DNA of 64,000 nucleotides from Gracilimonas sp040882225 (GCA_040882225.1 JBBEBR010000022.1:505561-569560); one strand, 5' to 3'. Positions 9,129 to 18,712 are shown, counted from the stretch's first letter. Numbers and translations: made by a program. Notes: a model not told the origin generated them from the letters alone.

Positions 9129-10556
9129 ATGACTAAACCATTTATTGACGACAACTTTCTACTGCAAACCGAATCTGCCAAAAAGTTGTATCATCAACAT
9201 GCCGCTGATTTACCAATTATTGATTACCACTGCCATTTACCGCCAAAAGAGATTGCAGAGGATATCAACTTTCGAAACCTAACTCATATTTGGTTGGATG
9301 GTGATCATTACAAATGGCGTGCCATGCGTACTTGCGGAGTGGATGAGAAGTTTATTACAGGTACCGCTTCAGATAAAGAAAAATTTCTGGCTTGGGCCGA
9401 GACGGTTCCAAAAACTCTAAGAAATCCACTTTATCAATGGACACACATGGAGTTAAAAAATCCATTTGGAATTACTGACAGGTTACTAAATGGAGAAACA
9501 GCAGAAAGTATTTGGACTGAATGTAATGAGTTACTTCAGCAATCAGATTTTTCTGCCCGAAGTTTGCTAAGAAAGAACAAGGTTCATGTGGTTGCAACTA
9601 CCGACGACCCTACTGATTCTTTGGAATATCATGCCTCACTTAAAAAAGAGGGAAAACTGGGTTTTGAGATGGTGCCAACTTTTCGTCCCGACCGGGGAAT
9701 GGAAATTGAAAGTGGAAACGAGTTCAGAGCATGGGTTAAAAAACTGGAACAAGCCGCTGATAAAGACATTCAGAATTTCCGGGATTTCTTGGATGCATTA
9801 GACAGCCGGCATAAAGTATTTCATGAGATGGGTTGCCGGGCTTCAGATCATGGGGTTGAAGAGCCTTATGCGGAATCTTTTTCAGAGAATCAGGTAGATG
9901 GTATTTTCAAAAAGGTTTTGGGTGGAAAAGAAGTTCAGGAATCCGAAGTACGGATTTTCAAATCAGCTTTTCTCTATTACTGTGGAGTAATGGATCGTTC
10001 ACGGGATTGGGTTTTTCAGTTACATATTGGTGCTCTTCGAAATAATAATTCCAGAATGATGAAGAAGCTTGGCCGTGATACCGGTTTTGATTCTATCGGA
10101 GATTTTGAAATTGCAAAATCACTTGCTGCTTTGTTGGATAAACTGGATACGGAAAATCAGCTTCCCAAAACAGCGCTTTATAACAGCAATCCCAGAGATA
10201 ATGAGTTGTTTGCAACAATGGCGGGAAACTTTCAGGATGGTTCGGTAGCAGGTAAAATTCAGCATGGTCCGCCCTGGTGGTTTTTGGATCAACAGGATGG
10301 AATAATTGCGCAAATGGAGTCGCTGTCAAACATGGGAATTTTAAGTGAATTTATTGGAATGACTACCGATTCGAGAAGTTTTCTTTCGTACCCGCGGCAT
10401 GATTATTTCCGGAGAATTCTGTGCAATATTTTTGGAGAAGATTTAGAGAAAGGATTCATCCCAAACGATTTTAAACTGGCGGCGAATACTGTAGAAAAAA
10501 TATGCTATAACAACGCACTAACCTTTTTTGGATTTCAGATGGAGACAGGTAACTAA
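9129..10556 (+). CDS. uxaC: Uronate (glucuronate/galacturonate) isomerase
   Basis: 475 residues, the usual UxaC length (~470). The N-terminus has the family signature 'IIDYHCHLPPKEIA', with the two metal-type histidines of the amidohydrolase fold, and near the C-terminus 'GMTTDSRSFLSYPRHDYFR'. It interconverts D-galacturonate/D-tagaturonate and D-glucuronate/D-fructuronate in the cytoplasm, the first step after pectin oligomers are broken to monomers. It heads a run uxaC - lacI - SDR - uxuA and carries three operator-like words upstream. Confidence 0.95.
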   Translation: MTKPFIDDNFLLQTESAKKLYHQHAADLPIIDYHCHLPPKEIAEDINFRNLTHIWLDGDHYKWRAMRTCGVDEKFITGTASDKEKFLAWAETVPKTLRNPLYQWTHMELKNPFGITDRLLNGETAESIWTECNELLQQSDFSARSLLRKNKVHVVATTDDPTDSLEYHASLKKEGKLGFEMVPTFRPDRGMEIESGNEFRAWVKKLEQAADKDIQNFRDFLDALDSRHKVFHEMGCRASDHGVEEPYAESFSENQVDGIFKKVLGGKEVQESEVRIFKSAFLYYCGVMDRSRDWVFQLHIGALRNNNSRMMKKLGRDTGFDSIGDFEIAKSLAALLDKLDTENQLPKTALYNSNPRDNELFATMAGNFQDGSVAGKIQHGPPWWFLDQQDGIIAQMESLSNMGILSEFIGMTTDSRSFLSYPRHDYFRRILCNIFGEDLEKGFIPNDFKLAANTVEKICYNNALTFFGFQMETGN

Positions 10557-10669
10557 ATTCTAAGCCAGATTCAGAAATTATGCTGAATTAAAATAATTGG
10601 TTATAATAGCCGCTTAGTTCAATTTCAAGGGTATAGGTGCGGATACGTTGCCTCTCAAAAATCATAAGC

Positions 10670-11656
10670 ATGAAAAATATAACATTAAAAGATATAGCAG
10701 AGGAATTAGGTTTAACAAAAGTAAGTATTTCCAAGGCTTTAAGAGATCATCCTGATATTTCAAATGACACTAAAATCAAGGTGAAAAAAATGGCTAAGAA
10801 ATTGGGATATCGCCCCAACCTTGTAGCCAGATCGCTTACTTCGGCTAAATCAAAAACCATTGGCCTCATCATACCAAAAATAGCGCATTCATTTTTCGCT
10901 ACTGTAGTTGAAAGCATCTATAAAACGGCTTTTGAAAATGGCTATGAAGTGATCATCGGAGTTTCTCTTGAGGATGAAGAACTGGAGAAAACCCATCTTG
11001 AAACCATGATGCAGATGCGTGTAGATGGCCTTCTTGTTTCTATCACCGAGCAAACGAAAGATGTTGAACGCTTTGATGTAGTTAGAAAAATGGGAATAGA
11101 CCTGGTTTTTTTCGACAGGGGAATTAAAGACGCGGGTTTTAGCTATTTAAAAGCGGAAGATCGAAACAGTGCTAAGTTGGGGGTGCGGCATTTGATAGAA
11201 CAGGGTTATAAAGATGTTGTTCATTTAGCTGGGTTTGATACCGTAGAAATTGGCCGAAACCGTAAATTGGGTTATTTTGATGCGTTACAAGAGGCGGGAA
11301 TTGAAGTACGGGACGACAAAATTATTGAAGGCGGCTATAGTGAAGAAGCCGGTTATACAAGTTTTCAAAAATTACTGGATACATCCGGAGTTCCTAAATC
11401 ACTTTTTGCGGTTACCTATCCTGTTGGATTGGGAGTCTTAAAATGTATGAACGCGAATAATATTAATCCCAGGGATGTTAAAATTCTGGCTTTTGGGAAT
11501 AGTGATTTCAACGAATATCTCTCATCACCTTTTATTTGTATCGACCAGCCTACAACTTCTTTAGGCATTCAGGCATGCAAACAATTATTGCAAGAAATAA
11601 ATTCGGAAACACCAGTTATTCCTGTACTTATGGAGCTACCATCCGATATCACTTAA
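10670..11656 (+). CDS. LacI-family transcriptional regulator, probable hexuronate/pectin regulator
   Basis: 328 residues from the ATG at 10670. A GTG at 10637 would add 11 residues that do not belong to the family, and the HTH begins right after this ATG ('ITLKDIAEELGLTKVSISKA'). The DNA-binding helix-turn-helix plus hinge 'LGYRPNLVARSLTS' is followed by a periplasmic-binding-protein-like sensor ('IGLIIPKIAHSFFA'). The C-terminus 'VLMELPSDIT' is slightly shorter than the usual LPTELI... ending. Placement between uxaC and the SDR/uxuA genes, and the LacI-like words before GH28 and uxaC, suggest it controls this island in response to a uronate intermediate (inference). Confidence 0.9.
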   Translation: MKNITLKDIAEELGLTKVSISKALRDHPDISNDTKIKVKKMAKKLGYRPNLVARSLTSAKSKTIGLIIPKIAHSFFATVVESIYKTAFENGYEVIIGVSLEDEELEKTHLETMMQMRVDGLLVSITEQTKDVERFDVVRKMGIDLVFFDRGIKDAGFSYLKAEDRNSAKLGVRHLIEQGYKDVVHLAGFDTVEIGRNRKLGYFDALQEAGIEVRDDKIIEGGYSEEAGYTSFQKLLDTSGVPKSLFAVTYPVGLGVLKCMNANNINPRDVKILAFGNSDFNEYLSSPFICIDQPTTSLGIQACKQLLQEINSETPVIPVLMELPSDIT

Positions 11657-11681
11657 TGAAAAATTTAGACAAGGAGCAGAA

Positions 11682-12494
11682 ATGCATATGAATGATTTAT
11701 CTGGTAAAGTAGTAATAATAACTGGCGGCGGCGGTGCCATTGGAGGTGCGATAGCTAAAGCTTTTTTGCGTGAGGGTTCACGTGTTGTTCTTATGGGCCG
11801 CACTATGGAAACGCTGGAAGAGAAAGCGAGAGAGATTAAGAAAAATGATTCAAAAATTCTTTGTATAACTGCCGACGTTCTTGAAGAGGAAGATTTAACT
11901 GAAGCCAAAAATCAGATTATTGAAGCATTTGGAAGCATTGATATTTTAGTGAATGCGGCCGGTGGAAATATGAAAGGTGCAACCATCGCTCCTGACCAGA
12001 CGGTTTTTGATTTGCAGATGAATGACTTTAGAAAAGTGAACGACCTTAATTTAATGGGAACAGTTTTACCGTCTGTTATTTTTGGTGAAGTGATGGCGGA
12101 CAATAAAACAGGGGCAATTTTAAATATTTCCTCCATGGCTGCTGATCGTGTTATCACTCGTGTGATTGGTTATTCGGCATCGAAAGCAGCGATGGAAAAT
12201 TTCACCAAATCTTTTTCTGTTGAAATGGCTTTAAAATTTGGAGAAGGAATACGAGTTAATGCTCTTGCTCCGGGATTTTTTATCGGAGAACAAAACCGGG
12301 CGTTATTAACCAACAAAGATGGTTCTTACACTGACCGTGGAAATACCATCATCGAGAAAACGCCCATGAAACGTTTTGGAGATGTTCAAGAAGTTGAGGG
12401 AGCTGCCGTATTTTTATGCAGTAATCAAGCCAGATTTATTACCGGAGTGGTATTGCCGGTGGATGGTGGTTTTAGCGCATTTAGTGGAGTTTAA
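11682..12494 (+). CDS. SDR-family oxidoreductase, probable fructuronate reductase (mannonate oxidoreductase)
   Basis: 270 residues with the classical SDR layout: nucleotide-binding 'TGGGGAIGGAIA', 'NAAGG', catalytic Ser in 'LNISSMAA', and the 'YSASK' Tyr/Lys pair, ending 'VVLPVDGGFSAFSGV'. The 'GGGGAIG' loop and the position between uxaC and uxuA fit the SDR enzymes that reduce D-fructuronate to D-mannonate in FCB bacteria, replacing the unrelated long-chain UxuB of E. coli. Substrate is inferred from context. It begins 25 bp after the regulator stop; translation may start at the second Met (11688). Two bases separate it from uxuA. Confidence 0.82.
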   Translation: MHMNDLSGKVVIITGGGGAIGGAIAKAFLREGSRVVLMGRTMETLEEKAREIKKNDSKILCITADVLEEEDLTEAKNQIIEAFGSIDILVNAAGGNMKGATIAPDQTVFDLQMNDFRKVNDLNLMGTVLPSVIFGEVMADNKTGAILNISSMAADRVITRVIGYSASKAAMENFTKSFSVEMALKFGEGIRVNALAPGFFIGEQNRALLTNKDGSYTDRGNTIIEKTPMKRFGDVQEVEGAAVFLCSNQARFITGVVLPVDGGFSAFSGV

Positions 12495-12496
12495 AA

Positions 12497-13708
12497 ATGG
12501 CATTATTGCAATCTTGGAGATGGTACGGACCCAACGATATTGTTTCTCTGTCTGACATTGAGCAAGCCGGAGCAGAAGGAATAGTGCATGCTTTGCACCA
12601 TGTGCCGGTAGGGGATGTTTGGACGGTAGAGGAAATCAAGAAGAGAAAGAGAATTATTGAATGGGATGATACTCAGGCAAAACCCAGAAACCTTAAATGG
12701 GTAGTAGTGGAGAGCCTGAATGTGCATGAGAGTATAAAAAAAGGCTTAAAAGAGCGTGATAAGCTTATAGAAAATTTCAACATTTCGCTTAAAAATTTGG
12801 CACAGTTTGGGATCAAAATCGTCTGCTATAATTTTATGCCTTTATTAGATTGGACCCGCACCGATCTTGGATATGTAGTTAAAGATGGCTCCAAAGCGCT
12901 TCGGTATGATGCCATTGCTTTAGCTGCTTTTGATTTATTCATCCTGAAAAGAAATCAGGCAAAAGAAGATTACAGCCTGGATGTTTTTAAAAAAGCCGAA
13001 GCTTATTTCAAGGGTCTTTCAGAGAAGGAAATTGAAAGTTTAACCAATAATGTCCTTCAAGGTGTTCCTGGTTCAGCGTCTGTTTTTTCTATTGATGAAT
13101 TTCAAAAATACTTGGCAGAATATGACGGCATCACAATAAAAGAGCTAAAGGAAAATCTGAAGTTTTTTCTTGAGGGCGTAATTCCTACCGCCGAATCGCT
13201 TGGGATAAAGTTATGCTGTCATCCTGATGATCCACCATATCCTATTTTTGGCCTTCCAAGGATAGTTTCCAACGAAGCCGACTTAAAATTTCTTACGGAA
13301 GTTGTTGAAAGCCCAAGCAATGGAATCACCTTCTGTACAGGTTCTCTTGGCCCCCATCCTGAAAATGATTTAGCAGGAATTGTGAAGCGTTATGGCCACA
13401 AATTTCACTTTCTTCATCTTAGAAATGTAAGCAGGGAAGAAGACGGAAGTTTTCATGAAGCCGACCATTTAGGTGGAAGCGTGGATATGTATTCGGTGAT
13501 GCGTGAGTTAGTGAATGAAAGTAATCGCCGGAAAAAAGAAGGAAGAGAAGATTACGCCATCCCGTACAGGCCCGACCATGGGCATCAAATGCTGGACGAT
13601 TTAGCCAAGGATATTCCTTTTCATGGTTATTCGGCTATTGGGAGACTAAGAGGCTTAGCTGAGCTTCGCGGACTGGAGCTTGGGATCAGAAGATCCATTG
13701 AAGAATGA
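12497..13708 (+). CDS. uxuA: Mannonate dehydratase
   Basis: 403 residues (E. coli UxuA 394). The family-typical start 'WRWYGPNDIVSLSDIEQAGA', 'PVGDVWTVEEI', the metal-site 'KLCCHPDDPPYPIFGLPRI', 'NGITFCTGSLG', 'FLHLRNV' and 'YRPDHGHQML' are all present. It dehydrates D-mannonate to 2-keto-3-deoxygluconate in the cytoplasm, finishing the isomerase-reductase-dehydratase route encoded here. KDG kinase and aldolase are not in the window. It is directly behind the SDR gene (2 bp) and converges with the usher-like gene (stop codons 22 bp apart). Confidence 0.95.
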   Translation: MALLQSWRWYGPNDIVSLSDIEQAGAEGIVHALHHVPVGDVWTVEEIKKRKRIIEWDDTQAKPRNLKWVVVESLNVHESIKKGLKERDKLIENFNISLKNLAQFGIKIVCYNFMPLLDWTRTDLGYVVKDGSKALRYDAIALAAFDLFILKRNQAKEDYSLDVFKKAEAYFKGLSEKEIESLTNNVLQGVPGSASVFSIDEFQKYLAEYDGITIKELKENLKFFLEGVIPTAESLGIKLCCHPDDPPYPIFGLPRIVSNEADLKFLTEVVESPSNGITFCTGSLGPHPENDLAGIVKRYGHKFHFLHLRNVSREEDGSFHEADHLGGSVDMYSVMRELVNESNRRKKEGREDYAIPYRPDHGHQMLDDLAKDIPFHGYSAIGRLRGLAELRGLELGIRRSIEE

Positions 13709-13730
13709 TGGCTGCGTAAACGGGGAAAGC

Positions 13731-16700
13731 TTATAGCTTTGTTTCCATCAGGTGAATGACAGGATATTTGAAAGAGGGGTCGTTTAGTACCTGCTGTTGT
13801 TTTTGTAAAACTTCTGACCATCGTGTAAAAGTCTGATTTAACACAAGAATAACACGCTTATTCTCATCTATAAGAATTCTTGATTTTGCATCAAATTCTT
13901 CCTCAAACCGCATAGCATACATAGTGGCAGATCTTGCATCATCAAATTCTCCGAGCTGAAGCATAAATAGGAAATCAACATTAATTGCAGGTATAAACTC
14001 CTTATCACTTATGATATAAATATCAGGAACTGAGGTTTGGGAAAGTATTTCCCGCTTTCGTATTACCGCACTTTCTAAAGTTGGAAACTGACCAATAGTG
14101 ATCTTGTGAAGCCTGCTTTTCTGATCTTGCGTGATCAACGTCTCGAGTTTATATTTTGCCTCAAATTCTTCCGCAAAAGTTCGTGCCCTGTTAATATTCG
14201 CAAAGGCTCCAACTTGTAAGCCATACTGATTATAGCTTGAATTAGTAGCTTGAACAGCTGCGCATTGGTTAACAACTCCGGTATCTAAAAAGCTTTTCTT
14301 CATATAAATCTGAGCAGTTCCAGATGCTTCTCCAAAGCTTTTATACGAACCCATACGAACGGCATACAAACTGAACGATTTATTATAGACCGTATACAGA
14401 GAAAGATCATTATCAAATTTTGCTATATATGCTTTGGAAGCCTGCATTGTGGAGAATGTTGCCAGTTGAATTTCGTAATTACAGCTATTAGCCTGCAGGC
14501 TGTCAACCTCTATATTATATTCGAAGGATAAACCTCCGCCAGAATTTGTGGTTCTTGTAGCTCCAATATTTTCAATAATGGGAGAGGGTTTATCGGCATT
14601 ATTTGGAAGCAGGAAAAAATTTAATCCCTCAACAAAATCACCCCGAGAGAAAGCTCTCACCTCAAATTCTCGAACAGCCGGAATGGCATCACTTTTTAAA
14701 ATTACAAGTTGAGCAGAATCAATTCTGAGTTCGTACTGGCCGGGTGGGATTTCATAAGCATAAAAACTACCATCAGAGAAGGTTCTGATTTCTTCCATAA
14801 AATCTCCTTCTCTTTTTTCTAAAACCAGTTTCAGCCCGGCAACACCTCCTGTCTTGCTCTCGGTAACTTGTTGTTCTACTTTCCCTTCAATCACGCCGGA
14901 CATATAAAATGGGAGTTCAATTTTCTTAAAACGATTGGGATCTGTGATCACGCCGAATTGCTCCATTTCTGGGACCAGCAACGGATTTTTTATGGCACTT
15001 TTATTCATTTCCATATTGTAATAGAAATACGGCTGCATTTGAGTGAAATACAGAATTCCATTTTTACTGATACTTGACGCACCCGAACGATTTATACGTA
15101 CTGCATTTTCAGCAATTGAATCATCACCTTCATCAAAAATATTATTGGCGTTATTATCCACAAAAAGTTTGATAGCCGCACCCGATTTGCCTACCTGATC
15201 GCGGCTGGTAAATAACAGATTATTGTAGTTGGTATCGTACCCAATAGAACCGCGTACATTCTGAGTGAAATTATTTTTACCACGCATGTTATTAAGCGTA
15301 GTACTCGATCGAATTTTATTAAAATCAATAACCAGGCTAAATCGCATACTATTAAAATTCCCAAAGAAGTTTCTGCCATAGGAGAGTTGAAGCCGACCTT
15401 TTTTAAATACGTTTTGTGATATCAGAAATTCAGCTGATTCTACTCGGCTCGTGGAAGGCATATATCTCATTTGCCCGCGAAGAAAAGCTCCTCTTATAAA
15501 AGGTGGTAAGCTCCTGCTTCTGGGTATGTTATAAGTGGCAGACGATTCTAAATAGGCGGTATTAGTTGGGTTCAACAGATCAGGAGTGCCGATGAATCGG
15601 TCATTATAACCTAACCGGATATTTAACTTACTTATGCGGGTATTTGCATCCAATCGGAATGTTGTAGAACTGTTGGTATTTCGAAACCGGGAAAAAGAAG
15701 AGGCTCGCAAACTAAAGGGTAGGCCAAAAAAATTAAAAGGATAGAACGCACTGGCGATCACTCGCTTGTCATCATTCGATGGGTTATAAATTCCGAATCC
15801 GGATGTGAATTCTGTATAATCAAAATTAATACTGGCTGAATTCGGGTAAATAACATTTAAAATACCACGATAATAAGCATTAGTAGCACCTTCCAGTGTT
15901 AACAAATAATGAGAAAATATTCTGGAAGAAAGGGTGGAGGTAAAAGTTGGAACCTGATCATGAAAGCCTTCATAATATTCAACACCGGCTTTTGCAGTAA
16001 GCCAGTTATTTATCCCATAAGCTCCATTTCCCTGAATTGTCATACTTTGATCAGTGCTGCCAATGAAAGGGTTATCCAGTTGTCCCACATTCAGGTTATA
16101 ATTAAAAACACCTTTTGGTTGAAAGGTAAAGGGTACCTGAATCCTGTTAGAGCGTTCAAGTACCTCTCCAGAGGGGCCATATATTTTAAGATCAAATCTG
16201 GATGCTCCATAAGTAATTGGAGTCAAAAAGCGATAATTGCCCATTTCATCTGCTTGCTGAAAGTCCACGAGCATGTTATTGAGGTATAGCTCTACTTCCG
16301 ATTCTGAAATTGTATTTCCCTGAATTTCAAATTCATCAAATAATCGCCGTGGTTCGATGGGTTCATTTGTAATACGAAGCCCGGTATAAGCATTTCGGAA
16401 CATTCCGTCAGTAGTAGATTGTCCGATGGTAAGTTTAGTGAGCCAGGTTTTATCCCGGTACATATATCGCCAGCGTAAGTTATTGGTAGCAAAATTGTTG
16501 TAATTATCGGAATAGCTCCCAAATACTGAACCTTGCAAATCGCCTCCATATACCTGAAGTCCCAAATTGGTATTGAAATTATATACAGTCTGATCGGGAT
16601 TGATATTGGAGGAAAGATTATAATCTACAAATCCACCGTCGAGAAAAGGCCGTTCGCGATCAAACCTTAATTCATATTTCTCTTCTTTAAATCGGTTACC

Positions 16701-17210
16701 ATCAGCCATGCTTCTGCGTTGTTTGCGTAATGCTTGTGCTATAACAGGAAGTTCCTTATCAGTATTAAGATTAATTGTAAGAGTATTAAAATTAATAGTA
16801 AAATCGAGGCCGAAAATCTCCTTAAACAGGGAAGGGCGGAGGAAAAAATCTAACTCCTTTATTAAATAATCATCAGCGGTAATGTTGTAGGAATCCCATC
16901 CAAAATGGACTCGATTATTTGTTAAATCAATTTTATAGGAAGTTTGTTCAACAGAAAACCGCCCTTCTACAGTTAAGCTTTCAATTGTATGGTCTACTTT
17001 AAAAAGAGAGAAAAGTTCACTGATGGGCAGGTAGAACTCATTATTTTTATAGTAAGAAGTAATTACAGAGTTTACCACTCCACGATGACGAAAATCAAGA
17101 TATACTTCTATATCATCACTATTAGAATCCTGAGCTTTAAGATTCGGAGGAAAAATAAAACTTAATAAAATAAGAGAGGCTGATATTAACTTAACCCAAT
17201 TTTTTTTCAC
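13731..17210 (-). CDS. Usher-like outer-membrane assembly protein with C-terminal SPOR-like repeats
   Basis: 1159 residues, far longer than classical FimD/PapC ushers (~800-880). A signal peptide (to ~residue 26, NLKAQ) is followed by an N-terminal domain (~30-170) and a long region of beta-barrel strands (~180-760) in usher style, including 'GNTISESEVELYLNNMLVDF' and 'LKIYGPSGEVLERS' (compare the usher 'V.V.DLYGP.G' segment). Then comes an Ig/carboxypeptidase-regulatory-like domain (~780-860, 'GVAGLKLVLE', 'DGSFYAYEIPPGQYELRI'). Three SPOR-like repeats end it (~909-980, 994-1068, 1083-1155; for example 'YGLQVGAFANINRARTFAEE'). Its start overlaps the chaperone stop by 4 bp. Likely role: translocate DUF4402 subunits; the SPOR part should face the periplasm and bind peptidoglycan (inference). 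Confidence 0.78.
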   Translation of the reverse strand: MKKNWVKLISASLILLSFIFPPNLKAQDSNSDDIEVYLDFRHRGVVNSVITSYYKNNEFYLPISELFSLFKVDHTIESLTVEGRFSVEQTSYKIDLTNNRVHFGWDSYNITADDYLIKELDFFLRPSLFKEIFGLDFTINFNTLTINLNTDKELPVIAQALRKQRRSMADGNRFKEEKYELRFDRERPFLDGGFVDYNLSSNINPDQTVYNFNTNLGLQVYGGDLQGSVFGSYSDNYNNFATNNLRWRYMYRDKTWLTKLTIGQSTTDGMFRNAYTGLRITNEPIEPRRLFDEFEIQGNTISESEVELYLNNMLVDFQQADEMGNYRFLTPITYGASRFDLKIYGPSGEVLERSNRIQVPFTFQPKGVFNYNLNVGQLDNPFIGSTDQSMTIQGNGAYGINNWLTAKAGVEYYEGFHDQVPTFTSTLSSRIFSHYLLTLEGATNAYYRGILNVIYPNSASINFDYTEFTSGFGIYNPSNDDKRVIASAFYPFNFFGLPFSLRASSFSRFRNTNSSTTFRLDANTRISKLNIRLGYNDRFIGTPDLLNPTNTAYLESSATYNIPRSRSLPPFIRGAFLRGQMRYMPSTSRVESAEFLISQNVFKKGRLQLSYGRNFFGNFNSMRFSLVIDFNKIRSSTTLNNMRGKNNFTQNVRGSIGYDTNYNNLLFTSRDQVGKSGAAIKLFVDNNANNIFDEGDDSIAENAVRINRSGASSISKNGILYFTQMQPYFYYNMEMNKSAIKNPLLVPEMEQFGVITDPNRFKKIELPFYMSGVIEGKVEQQVTESKTGGVAGLKLVLEKREGDFMEEIRTFSDGSFYAYEIPPGQYELRIDSAQLVILKSDAIPAVREFEVRAFSRGDFVEGLNFFLLPNNADKPSPIIENIGATRTTNSGGGLSFEYNIEVDSLQANSCNYEIQLATFSTMQASKAYIAKFDNDLSLYTVYNKSFSLYAVRMGSYKSFGEASGTAQIYMKKSFLDTGVVNQCAAVQATNSSYNQYGLQVGAFANINRARTFAEEFEAKYKLETLITQDQKSRLHKITIGQFPTLESAVIRKREILSQTSVPDIYIISDKEFIPAINVDFLFMLQLGEFDDARSATMYAMRFEEEFDAKSRILIDENKRVILVLNQTFTRWSEVLQKQQQVLNDPSFKYPVIHLMETKL

Positions 17211-18040
17211 CTCAGGGTATAGGGTACGGTTTGGGTAACCGGTTCCATTTGGACTAGGTTTTCTGATGATATATCACTTCTTCTGGTTTCAAATTTTAGC
17301 CGAATGGTATATTCACCTTTTGGTAAATCGTTGAGATCTAATTCTTGGCGATGGGTGCCATCAAAATAGATGCTGGTTGAGGTGAAACTTTCTTGGACTG
17401 CTTCACCTTCGCTGTTAATTAAAGAAGCGGTAATAGAACCTAAAAACGGAGAATTTCCGGTACGTTTTAAATCAGTAAGCACTATTAGACCATTTTCATC
17501 TAATAGCGTTCGAATTTCCTTTATCTCAATACCCGTTGTTACATTACCTTTTTTGTAAAAAAGACCGGTGACTTGTTCAATATTAATCCCAACCCGAGCA
17601 GATACATTATCGGTGGAAGTAATTTCAACCGGAGGGCTTTCGGGTGTTGAAGTTGTTTTAATTCTTGCCCAATATGTGCCATCAGGAAGATCATCAGGAG
17701 CATTTACTCTTAGCCGCACCACTTGTCGTTGGTCCGGATTTAGCACGAAATTTTGAGGGAAGGCCCGTATTTGGTCAGCAATTGAATGTTTTTTTTCAAG
17801 AAGAGAATCTTCACTAACTGTTTTTCTTTCGCCGTTTTCATCTGTTTGACCAAAGGCAAACTGGAAATTTATAGAAATTTCCTGGTTTTGATTTGAACCA
17901 TTAATAACCATATAGGTGCCAAATTGAGTACCGCTGTTCACAAATAAATTGGTAGGAGCAATAGTAACCTGTCCAAATGCGAGGGTTGTTGTCAGGCAGA
18001 GGTAAAATATAATAGCTGAGTAGATAGTTTTTTTCCCCAT
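17207..18040 (-). CDS. PapD-like periplasmic chaperone
   Basis: 277 residues: a signal peptide ending at ~23 (TLAFGQ) followed by an Ig-like domain. 'IRAFPQNFVLNPDQRQVVRL' matches the chaperone G1-strand and conserved arginine region ('P..f.L.PG..Q.vR') of pilus chaperones, especially archaic types, and 'DLPDGTYWARI' the following strand. It should hold pilin-like subunits and hand them to the usher-like protein, whose start codon overlaps its stop (ATGA), implying coupled translation. The gene lies 142 bp after the nearest DUF4402 gene, with a strong terminator in between, so it may be expressed at a lower level than the subunits. Confidence 0.8.
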   Translation of the reverse strand: MGKKTIYSAIIFYLCLTTTLAFGQVTIAPTNLFVNSGTQFGTYMVINGSNQNQEISINFQFAFGQTDENGERKTVSEDSLLEKKHSIADQIRAFPQNFVLNPDQRQVVRLRVNAPDDLPDGTYWARIKTTSTPESPPVEITSTDNVSARVGINIEQVTGLFYKKGNVTTGIEIKEIRTLLDENGLIVLTDLKRTGNSPFLGSITASLINSEGEAVQESFTSTSIYFDGTHRQELDLNDLPKGEYTIRLKFETRRSDISSENLVQMEPVTQTVPYTLR

Positions 18041-18129
18041 AATGAATCCGTTTTTTTAAATGACTGAGAGAACATACACAAAAACATAGAATGTTTGAAG
18101 TATATGTGAAAAAGGTGAGGAAAATACAT

Positions 18130-18164
18130 AAAAAAAAATCCTGCTATGAAAAATAGCAGGATTT
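18130..18164 (-). terminator. Rho-independent terminator after a DUF4402 subunit gene
   Basis: Perfect 12-bp stem: AAATCCTGCTAT at 18136-18147 pairs with ATAGCAGGATTT at 18153-18164, with a 5-nt loop. On the minus strand it is followed by a long T-run. It lies 17 bp beyond the stop of the 18182-18712 gene and before the chaperone gene. Confidence 0.9.
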
Positions 18165-18181
18165 AGAAAAACAAGAATTTC

Positions 18182-18712
18182 CTATAGGTACTCAACGGTA
18201 ATAGTTATACCGTTTCCACCCCCAAGTGTGGTGTTGTAAACTCCTGCAGGGACACCTGTTGAGGATAAATCACCACCAACATACAGAATGTCAGAAGTGT
18301 CACCCCCTCCAAATGCTATATTAGATCCACCCGGTGTCGTTAGTTCACCTCCGGTTAAATCTGAAAAAATACGAGGATCAAAAGCAATAGTTGTGCCATC
18401 ACCATCACTTAGTAATACATCACCGTCATTCCAGGAGACAACAATAGTTTGGCTTGAGGCAACATTTGAAATTGTAACCTGCCCATTTACGGGAGTTCCG
18501 GCATTAGCATCGGGGTTACCGGCATCGTCATCTCCGGCCTGTATGGTAGCATCAGCGTTGTTATCAACATCACCAAAGGAGACACTATTATTTGTAACTA
18601 CACTTATAGCATTAACTACATTAGCTGATATTTCTACTTCCTGCGCAAAAGCACCTGTTGAAAAAACAGCTACCAGAGTAAAAAGTGTTAAAAGCGTTTT
18701 TAATGTTTTCAT
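18182..18712 (-). CDS. DUF4402 protein, candidate major pilin-like subunit
   Basis: 176 residues; signal peptide to ~23 (TGAFAQ|EVEI). Mature part begins 'EVEISANVVNAISVV' and has 'NNSVSFGDVDNN', then a low-charge beta-rich body, ending 'GNGITITVEYL', the DUF4402 pattern of a C-terminal beta strand. No cysteines in the mature chain. This family resembles spore-coat-U/archaic pilins. Being alone between its own upstream gap (216 bp) and a very strong terminator, and most Ala/Gly/Asp-rich of the four paralogues, it is the best guess for the abundant subunit (inference). Confidence 0.82.
   Translation of the reverse strand: MKTLKTLLTLFTLVAVFSTGAFAQEVEISANVVNAISVVTNNSVSFGDVDNNADATIQAGDDDAGNPDANAGTPVNGQVTISNVASSQTIVVSWNDGDVLLSDGDGTTIAFDPRIFSDLTGGELTTPGGSNIAFGGGDTSDILYVGGDLSSTGVPAGVYNTTLGGGNGITITVEYL

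Noticed and set aside
10637..10669. GTG start for the LacI-family gene
   Set aside because: It would add 11 residues before the HTH; the ATG at 10670 starts exactly where family members do.
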